Below the pieces are notes generated by a model. That model did not search any database and was not told where the DNA came from. It was given only the letters and a program-made list of their open reading frames with translations. From Edaphosphingomonas laterariae (GTDB taxonomy: Bacteria > Pseudomonadota > Alphaproteobacteria > Sphingomonadales > Sphingomonadaceae), in NCBI RefSeq assembly GCF_900188165.1, contig NZ_FZOS01000018.1:1-64000 (forward strand): a DNA stretch of 64,000 bases. Reading direction: 5' to 3'. The position numbers were made by a program, and so were the translations under genes. Below, one piece after another: positions 58,070 to 64,000 of the stretch (position 1 is the stretch's first letter; every line of letters begins with the position of its first letter).

Positions 58070-59098
58070 TCAGCGCGAAGCGGTGGCGCCCTTATATTCG
58101 ATCAGGCGCGACGTGCGCCCGGCCAGCCTGCGCCAATGATAAAGCAGCACGCCCTGCAATTCTGCGAACTTGCCGGCGACGAGCAGCGACGCGCGTGAGA
58201 AGGCAAGATTTGTCGGCAGGCCGTTGCGCCGCTCGCGTTGGCCGAGCCGGGCGATCTGCAGCGGATAGAGGAGCAGCAGCCCGAGCGCGCCGAGCCACGC
58301 CCAGGGCGTGACGACCAGCGCAGCGACCGCTGCCGCTGCGATCATCGCGGGCAGCAGCCCCGCCCAGACGAGGATGCTTTTCACCTGCCGGCGCCACAGC
58401 GGATCGGGTGCGCCACGGCCGCGCCAGGCGAGTTCGGCAAAGGCGTGGCCGCTGCGCTGGGCGCGGCGCCAATATTGGCCAAGCCGCGTCATCGCCGCGT
58501 CGTGGCGGGCCATTTCGGGGGCGATACGGCGGATACGCCAGCCATGGGCGCGCAGCCGCGCGCAGAGATCGGGTTCTTCGCCGGCGATCAATGTCGGATC
58601 ATAGCCGCCCGCCGCCGCCAGTCGATCGGCGCGGAAGAGGGCGATGCCACCGCAGGCCAGCGCATCGCCCAGCGGAACATCCCATTCGAGATCGCAGAGG
58701 CGGTTATAGAGGCTGCGTTCGGGAAACCGCTCGCGCAGGCGACCGAACACGACCGCCAGATCCTGTTCGGCCGCCAGCGCATCGAGCCCGGCGGCGATCC
58801 ATCCGGCATCGAGCGTGCAATCGCCGTCGATCATCTGCACGAAGGCGAGATCGGGTTGCTGCTTGAGCAATGCTTCCAGCCCGGCATTGCGCGCGCGGGC
58901 GGCGGTGAAGGGCACCGACATGTCGAGTTCAACGACGCTGACGTTCATCGAGCGGGCGAAGGCGACGCTGTCGTCACTGGAGCCGGAATCGACATAGACT
59001 GCGGGGCTGCCGGCGGGCAGCGAGCGCAGGCAGGCCTTGAGCCGTTCGCCCTCATTACGGCCGATCGCGACGATGCCGACGCTGCGCTCAGCGATCAT
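58070..59098 (-). CDS. Family 2 glycosyltransferase
   Basis: 342 residues. GIVAIGRNEGERLKACLRSLPAGSPAVYVDSGSSDDS is the GT2 nucleotide-sugar binding start, FVQMIDGDCTLDAGWI carries the metal DxD-like GDC, and GEEPDLCARLRAHGWRI the acceptor end. Two C-terminal helices (ILVWAGLLPAMIAAAAVAALVV) suggest membrane contact. It adds a sugar to a lipid-linked or nascent polysaccharide. It overlaps its upstream neighbour by 4 bases (ATGA) as part of one unit. Confidence 0.9.
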   Translation of the reverse strand: MIAERSVGIVAIGRNEGERLKACLRSLPAGSPAVYVDSGSSDDSVAFARSMNVSVVELDMSVPFTAARARNAGLEALLKQQPDLAFVQMIDGDCTLDAGWIAAGLDALAAEQDLAVVFGRLRERFPERSLYNRLCDLEWDVPLGDALACGGIALFRADRLAAAGGYDPTLIAGEEPDLCARLRAHGWRIRRIAPEMARHDAAMTRLGQYWRRAQRSGHAFAELAWRGRGAPDPLWRRQVKSILVWAGLLPAMIAAAAVAALVVTPWAWLGALGLLLLYPLQIARLGQRERRNGLPTNLAFSRASLLVAGKFAELQGVLLYHWRRLAGRTSRLIEYKGATASR

Positions 59099-60135
59099 GC
59101 CGCATCATCCATCCATGCGGGGGGCGTGCCGGGCGTATCCGTCCATTGCGCAACGGCGGGCCGATGATCTTCCGGGCGGGCGCGCAGGCTGCGCTGCAAA
59201 TGATCGGCGGTTTCGGGGGCGGCGGTGGGGCGGCCACGGGCGAAGCCGAGGCCGGCACGGACCTTCCACAACATGCGGCCGGCCATCCACGCCATCGCCG
59301 CCGCCGCTGCTGCGGCACGCCCTTGCGTCCTCACGAACATGCGCCGCCGTGAATTGAACCAGTAAGCCGGGCGGCGTTGCACCTTGGCGATATGGACGCC
59401 CGTGGCGGCGCCGCCGACATGGACGACGCGGCTTCGCGGTTCGAAGGCGACACTCCACCCCGCGCGGCGCAGGCGCCACATCAGTTCCACTTCCTCGAAA
59501 TAGAGGAAGAAGCCGTCGTCGAAGAGCCCGGCATCACGCAGCGCATCGGCGCGGAACATCACGCTGGCGCCCGTCACCCAATCGGGTTCCACGGACGGAT
59601 CCTCGACCATGGTGGGGGCGATGCCGAGCACGCGGCCGAGCGCGGGCGTGGCGCTGCCGCGCACGAATTCGCGCCCGATGGAGGGGAAGCGAAAGGCGCT
59701 GCCCGCCGTGCTGCCATCGGGATCGAGCAACAGGCTGCCGACCGCGCCGCAACGGGGGTGCTGGCGCAGATGCGTGGCGAGCCGCACAATCGCTCCGGGT
59801 TCGATTTCGGTATCGGGGTTGAGCAGATGGATGAAATCGGGCGGGCGCTGCTGCTGGAGCAGGCGCAGCATCGCCTGATTATTGGCCCAGCCGAAGCCAC
59901 CATTGATCGGCAAAGCCAGCAGGCTGACCCAATCGACCAGTTCTGGCGCGGCCAGCGCCGCTGCCAGCCGTTCGGCGGAATCGTCGCCCGATCCGCCGTC
60001 GACGACGACGACCTGGAGGGTCGGCAGCGCGGCGCGCTCGGCCAGCAGCGATCGGACGCAGCCGGCCGCCAGATCGGGCGTCCGATAATTGACGATGACG
60101 ACGGCGACATGCGGCGCGGCTTCAGCTTCGGACAT
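59095..60135 (-). CDS. Family 2 glycosyltransferase
   Basis: 346 residues. AVVIVNYRTPDLAAGCVRSLLAER and VVVDGGSGDDSAERL are the GT2 start, HLLNPDTEIEPGAIV the DxD-like site, WVTGASVMFRADALRDAG and DEDxE-like FLYFEEVELMWRLRRAGW the acceptor block; family members often add rhamnose. It lies between the first GT2 gene and the acyltransferase, each overlapping by a few bases. Confidence 0.9.
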   Translation of the reverse strand: MSEAEAAPHVAVVIVNYRTPDLAAGCVRSLLAERAALPTLQVVVVDGGSGDDSAERLAAALAAPELVDWVSLLALPINGGFGWANNQAMLRLLQQQRPPDFIHLLNPDTEIEPGAIVRLATHLRQHPRCGAVGSLLLDPDGSTAGSAFRFPSIGREFVRGSATPALGRVLGIAPTMVEDPSVEPDWVTGASVMFRADALRDAGLFDDGFFLYFEEVELMWRLRRAGWSVAFEPRSRVVHVGGAATGVHIAKVQRRPAYWFNSRRRMFVRTQGRAAAAAAAMAWMAGRMLWKVRAGLGFARGRPTAAPETADHLQRSLRARPEDHRPAVAQWTDTPGTPPAWMDDAA

Positions 60136-61165
60136 ATTTTCCCATACCCAGCCACACCGTCAGCCGGCGCGGGCCGGCCCATTCATAGACCAGCCACGGG
60201 CCGACGATGCCCAAAAGGCTGCTGCCGACGAGTAACGAGACCGGGTCGATCGCAATGCCTGTTTTTTGAGCGAGGAAGCGCAGGCCGGCGGTGAAGAAGG
60301 TGTGCATCACGAAGATCGCCATCGAAGCCTGCCCCATACGCCGCAACCACCGCGCCTTGCCGTCGATCAGGACGGAGAGGCCGATCACGCCGATAATGCC
60401 CGCGCTGGCGCCGAGATAGAAGAAAGCCTGCGATCCCGCATAGTCCTTCACCGTCCAGCCGACCGCGAAGCGCGCCATGACGAGCAGTGACCAGCCGATA
60501 GCGGTGGCGGCGAGGATGGCGGCGATCGGCGCGCCGCGGACCCGCTCGATCAGCCACGGCCCCGCAAGCGCACCGGCGAGGAAGAACGGAAAGAGCTGCA
60601 TCATGTGGAGCGCGATATTGCCAATGCCGAACACCGTCTGGATGGCCACGAACGCGGCACCCAGCGCGATCAGCATCCGGCGCTGCGGCCAGAGCGCGAC
60701 GGCGATGAGGTGGCAAAGAAACAGGGCGTAGAGGAACCAGAATTGGGCGACCGGCAGCCATGGCGTGGCCAGCAGATCGGGGAGGCCGAGTGGCTGGTTG
60801 ACATCGGCCACGACCATCACGGTGAGAATATGGAGGGTCGACCAGAGGAAGTAGGGCCAGACGATCGTCAGCAACTTGTCCTTGACGAAGGGGCGGGCGC
60901 CGGCCGCCACGCCCTGGCCGACATACAGCCCCGCCAGCAGGAAGAAGAGCGGCATGTGAAAGGCGTAGATCGTCGCGTCCGACGCGAGGAAGCCGTCACT
61001 GGACGGCAGGATGCCCGCCTTGATCAGGCCGCGCTGGGCATGGGCGAAAACGACGAGGATGATACCGATGCCCCGCGCGGAATCGATCCATGCGACGCGC
61101 TTTGACGGCGCCCGAACTTCAACGCTGACAGCCTCGTTGCCGCGCAACGAGATTTCGTTCTCCAT
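60122..61165 (-). CDS. Acyltransferase 3 family membrane protein
   Basis: 347 residues. RVAWIDSARGIGIILVVFAHAQRG has the family's first helix with the catalytic His, and YAFHMPLFFLLAGLYVG the R/H-MPLFF signature. About ten membrane helices follow. It O-acetylates or succinylates polysaccharide at the membrane. It overlaps the GT2 gene by 14 bases. Confidence 0.9.
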   Translation of the reverse strand: MENEISLRGNEAVSVEVRAPSKRVAWIDSARGIGIILVVFAHAQRGLIKAGILPSSDGFLASDATIYAFHMPLFFLLAGLYVGQGVAAGARPFVKDKLLTIVWPYFLWSTLHILTVMVVADVNQPLGLPDLLATPWLPVAQFWFLYALFLCHLIAVALWPQRRMLIALGAAFVAIQTVFGIGNIALHMMQLFPFFLAGALAGPWLIERVRGAPIAAILAATAIGWSLLVMARFAVGWTVKDYAGSQAFFYLGASAGIIGVIGLSVLIDGKARWLRRMGQASMAIFVMHTFFTAGLRFLAQKTGIAIDPVSLLVGSSLLGIVGPWLVYEWAGPRRLTVWLGMGKYVRS

Positions 61166-61332
61166 GAAGGGCCCCCCGCGGGTCCGGATCGCTAACCGTC
61201 CTAACGATAGGGAAAAACCATCAGGATTAGAAGGCCGTTTCGCTTCAGCACCGTCCCGAGCGCCATCGCTTCGGACCCGGCGCCGATCAGATGTTGATCA
61301 TGGCGCCGCGAATGCTGCCAGCGATGGAACGC

Positions 61333-62130
61333 CTAACTATAATATTCGGCGTATTTCTGGCTCTGGCCGTAACCATAGCCATAATCGTCGCCAATCAGCC
61401 CGCCCTGATAGCGGTTGAGCACCGTGCCCAGGCATGGTGCGGGCGCGAGCAGGTTGAGCGTGTCGCGCACCTGCTTGCGCGTCGTCACGCCTTCCTCGAC
61501 GACGAGGATATAGGCGTCGATCTGCTGCGCGATGATGACGGCGTCGTCGTTGGCGAACACCGGCGGAAGATCGCAGATGCAAATATGGTTGCCCGGAATG
61601 CGGCGCATATCTTCGATGAGACGGGCCATCGGCGCGCCGGCAAGCAACTCTGCCGAATGGAGTTGGTTGGAGAAGCTGGGGAACAGGGTGAGCCGTTCGC
61701 CGGCGACATCGCGGGCCACCGTGCTCAGATCCGGCAGCTGGCCGTCGAGATATTCGGTGATCCCGGCGCCTTCCTCGAGATTGAAATATTCGGCGATCGA
61801 CGAACGGCGAAGATCGAGATCGAAGAGATAGGTGTGCATGTCCGGCGAGCGGGCCAGCGCCGCGCCGAGATTGGACGCGATGAACGACTTGCCGACGCGC
61901 GGCGTGGCCGATGTGACGCCGATCAGCGTCCAGTCACGCGCACGCGCCATCTTCAGCACCTGCGAACGCAGCAGGTTGAACGGCCGCGATCGCTGGTCCC
62001 GGCTGTTGAAGCCGTAAATATGGTTGTCGAGCAGGCCTTCGACGGGAACCGTCACGGTCGCCGTGCCCGGAGCGGGAATCACGGAATGGCCGGTTGCGGC
62101 GCCGCGGCTTTCGATATTTTCCACGTTCAA
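61333..62130 (-). CDS. BY-kinase-like ATPase of a split Wzc system
   Basis: 265 residues from the TTG at 62130 with AAAGGAAGTG upstream; GTG at 62124 is the alternative. VTSATPRVGKSFIASNLG is Walker A, LFDLDLRRSSIAEYF Walker A-prime and ICDLPPVFANDDA Walker B, as in bacterial tyrosine kinases CpsD/CapB. The end DDYGYGYGQSQKYAEYYS has seven tyrosines, the expected autophosphorylation cluster. It works with the membrane co-polymerase encoded just upstream to control chain length. Confidence 0.9.
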   Translation of the reverse strand: MNVENIESRGAATGHSVIPAPGTATVTVPVEGLLDNHIYGFNSRDQRSRPFNLLRSQVLKMARARDWTLIGVTSATPRVGKSFIASNLGAALARSPDMHTYLFDLDLRRSSIAEYFNLEEGAGITEYLDGQLPDLSTVARDVAGERLTLFPSFSNQLHSAELLAGAPMARLIEDMRRIPGNHICICDLPPVFANDDAVIIAQQIDAYILVVEEGVTTRKQVRDTLNLLAPAPCLGTVLNRYQGGLIGDDYGYGYGQSQKYAEYYS

Positions 62131-62161
62131 AGCTGCACTTCCTTTGATTGGACCGGCGCCA

Positions 62162-63613
62162 TCAGGCGGGGTGAGCCGACTTCTTGCGGCGCCAGAACAG
62201 GTAGCGATGCCATTTCGGTTCGCCGTCGCGGAATGTGGGGACGACCACCAGCGGTGCGACGCCGACCAGATTCTGGAGCGCCGCGACGCCACGGATCGGC
62301 CGCAGCAGCAGTTCGACCAGCATCGCCAGCGCAAGGCCGATCATGCCGCCGAGCGCGATGCCGCCGGCGATCAGCAAGGGCCGGTTCGGCGACGTCGGCT
62401 TGTCGGGAGCGACGGGCGGATCGATCACCGTGAGGCGTTCGCCGCGCTGTTCGTTTTCCATCTTGGCCGAAGCCTTCGCCGCCATCAGGTTCGCCGACAC
62501 CTTTTCGTAATTGGCGCGAAGACCATCGGCGCGGGCCTGGAGCTGGGCGATCTGTTCCATCACCAGCGGTGCCGACGCCTGCGCCGACATCGCCATGTTG
62601 GCGCGTGCCTGTTCGGTCGCGCGGGCGCCCTGAAGCTGCGCGATCGAGGCGTTGTTGGCGGCGATCTGCGCGGCGGCCGGTGAGTTGCGCGCCGTGGTCG
62701 TCACGCGTTGCGCAGCCGCCGCACGGGTTTCGCGCACCCGCTGTTCGGCGAACTTCACGTCGGGGTGGCTGTCCGAATAGATCGCGCGCGCAGCCGCGAG
62801 CTGCTGGACCGCCGCGACCACGGCCGGGTCATTATCGGGCGAAAGGCCGGCCCGCGCTTCCGCCATCAGCTGCGCGTTTTCACGCTGCAGCGAGGCGATC
62901 TGGGTTTCGTAGCTGCCGCCGCCCATCATCGCGCCCGCCATGCCGGCGCTGGACAAGGCGATGCCGTTGCGCGCCTTGATGCCTTCGATCTGTTCCTGGA
63001 CCGTGCGCAGCTGCTCTTCGAGCCCGGAGGCCTGATCCTGAAGGAAATCGACCGTGCTTTCGGCGGCCTGCGCCGTCTGCGTGGAATCGAGCTTCAGCAG
63101 CCGCTCGACGAAATCCTGCGCGACGAGCTGCGCGCGCACCGGATCCGAATAATCGAAGGCGAGCGAGAAGGCGATCGTGCTGGTGCCCGTGCGGCTGTTG
63201 CGCTGGATGTCCGCCGTCACCGGGGCGATGGTGGTGGCGGCGCGCATCTTTTCGATCACCTCGGACAGCGGATCGGTCCGCCGTTCGTCGGGATAGAGAT
63301 TGTTGTTCTGAATGAGCTCGATCAGGTCCGGCCGGCTGAGGATCTGCTGGCGCACCTTGGAGATACGCTGATCGATCACGCTGTTGAGCGGCGAGCCGAC
63401 GAGATCGGGCGGCAATTCCTGCGATTCGACGAGCAGCACCGCGCTCGATCGATACTTGGCCGGCATGAAGATTGCGGCGGCAAGGCCGGCGAGCGTGCAG
63501 GCGATCAGCGGGATGATCAGGAACCAGCGACGCTGCCACAGGATCAACGGAATATGGCTGAGCAGATTGTCCGAAGGGCCTTCGGCGTCCGGTTGCGGCA
63601 TTTCGACGGTCAT
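62162..63613 (-). CDS. Wzz/GumC-like polysaccharide co-polymerase
   Basis: 483 residues. LWQRRWFLIIPLIACTLAGLAAAIFMP is the first membrane helix and PNRPLLIAGGIALGGMIGLALAMLVELLL the second, flanking a long coiled coil (residues 150-390, for example QAAESTVDFLQDQASGLEEQLRTVQEQ). PxxP-like DKPTSPNRP before the second helix is the usual Wzz signature. It has no kinase domain; that is a separate gene. Its ATG overlaps the stop of the next gene upstream (ATGA). Confidence 0.92.
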   Translation of the reverse strand: MTVEMPQPDAEGPSDNLLSHIPLILWQRRWFLIIPLIACTLAGLAAAIFMPAKYRSSAVLLVESQELPPDLVGSPLNSVIDQRISKVRQQILSRPDLIELIQNNNLYPDERRTDPLSEVIEKMRAATTIAPVTADIQRNSRTGTSTIAFSLAFDYSDPVRAQLVAQDFVERLLKLDSTQTAQAAESTVDFLQDQASGLEEQLRTVQEQIEGIKARNGIALSSAGMAGAMMGGGSYETQIASLQRENAQLMAEARAGLSPDNDPAVVAAVQQLAAARAIYSDSHPDVKFAEQRVRETRAAAAQRVTTTARNSPAAAQIAANNASIAQLQGARATEQARANMAMSAQASAPLVMEQIAQLQARADGLRANYEKVSANLMAAKASAKMENEQRGERLTVIDPPVAPDKPTSPNRPLLIAGGIALGGMIGLALAMLVELLLRPIRGVAALQNLVGVAPLVVVPTFRDGEPKWHRYLFWRRKKSAHPA

Positions 63614-64000
63614 CGGCGATCACCCAGCGTGTAAGCGAGCCCTATCCTGCCCGAAATGTCCGCGTCGGGCGAGAGGCCGCGGCCATAAGCGTCGCGATAG
63701 GCGGCCCCCGCCGTCAGACGCAGCTTCTCGCCGAGCTGGTGGGAGTAATCGACCGTCGTCGAGAAATAGTCGCGATCGCCCGAAATGGGCAGGCCACCGG
63801 CGTCATTCTTGGAATAAGAGACGCGGCCCGCAAGCGTGCTGCGTTCCGTGAGGCGATAGCTGTAACTGCCATAGACGCTGGTATCGACGCGCACGCCACC
63901 AAAGCCGGAGGCTTCGCTTGCCCGCGATCCGCCGAAGCACATGGTGGTGCGTTCATTATCCTTACACAGCTTGAGCTGGCCGGTCAGCGCGGTCGAATTG
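63610..64000 (-). CDS. Outer-membrane beta-barrel protein, C-terminal part
   Basis: The frame continues to the window edge and gives 129 residues of the C-terminal end. Alternating amphipathic strands (VYGSYSYRLTERSTLAGRVSYSK, FSTTVDYSHQLGEKLRLTAGAAYR, ISGRIGLAYTL) are those of the EpsL/opacity-like barrels found in exopolysaccharide loci, where the protein may help export. The start lies outside the window. Two Cys (KLCKDN, TMCFGG) could form a disulfide. Confidence 0.8.
   Translation of the reverse strand, partial: NSTALTGQLKLCKDNERTTMCFGGSRASEASGFGGVRVDTSVYGSYSYRLTERSTLAGRVSYSKNDAGGLPISGDRDYFSTTVDYSHQLGEKLRLTAGAAYRDAYGRGLSPDADISGRIGLAYTLGDRR

Overview
The window is a stretch of GC-rich alphaproteobacterial chromosome, most likely from a sphingomonad (Sphingomonas/Sphingobium group). 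This rests on the CarD, fdxA, S4 and SUV3-type helicase neighbourhood, a tRNA-Leu next to a trigger factor with a long Lys/Ala tail, the alphaproteobacterial type LexA box (GAAC-N7-GAAC) before uvrA, and an exopolysaccharide locus with a split Wzc-like co-polymerase. No rRNA operon, plasmid origin, IS transposase, CRISPR array or prophage was seen.

Layout. 0-13.6 kb: the end of an unidentified gene, an AT-richer orphan, small enzyme-fold genes (VOC, ABM, GFA, DUF72, DUF1810, HAD), rpmJ, a lipoprotein, an M14 carboxypeptidase, a SnoaL-like protein, three Tad pilus-type genes (TadG, TadE, TadE-like), a squalene/phytoene synthase-like gene, an EF-hand protein, trmFO, VOC and DUF488. 13.8-25.8 kb: zinc-ribbon protein, PepSY-like gene with an OmpR/PhoQ-type two-component pair, aldehyde dehydrogenase, carD, fdxA, S4 protein, helicase, M23 peptidase, GNAT, SecD-head-like protein and SufE. 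26-30.6 kb: an enlarged phage-shock locus. PspF is divergent from a sigma-54 promoter that drives a TonB-like gene, pspA, pspB, pspC and four further small membrane/coiled-coil proteins. 30.8-38 kb: sodB, a frameshifted Arg/Asp-rich exported protein, yciB-ftsY-mtaB-dapF, DUF924, tRNA-Leu and tig. 38.2-40.8 kb: a GST, then a patch of dispersed repeats holding a lipoprotein and a GIY-YIG nuclease pseudogene between perfect 26-bp inverted repeats. 40.8-45.5 kb: DctA-type symporter, membrane protein, LysR regulator, CitE-like lyase, a 58-bp tandem array of nested hairpins and a GlsB/YeaQ protein. 45.7-51.8 kb: three exported proteins including an M48 protease, GFA, and uvrA with an SOS box. 51.9-56.5 kb: accessory area with two AT-richer unknown genes, a GFA gene carrying an in-frame palindromic insertion, REP-like hairpins, an HTH protein and a 39-bp minisatellite. 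56.5-64 kb: exopolysaccharide genes (ligase/polymerase, two GT2, acyltransferase, BY-kinase-like ATPase, Wzz/GumC-like protein, outer-membrane barrel).

The strongest candidates for something new are the psp locus, where several adjacent small proteins share a C-terminal coiled-coil signature behind a clear sigma-54 promoter, and the repeat biology. The latter comprises hairpins with a compensatory base-pair change between copies, a palindrome inserted in frame in a gene, a nuclease pseudogene bounded by inverted repeats, and a tandem hairpin array. All calls come from reading the sequence; no homology search was run.
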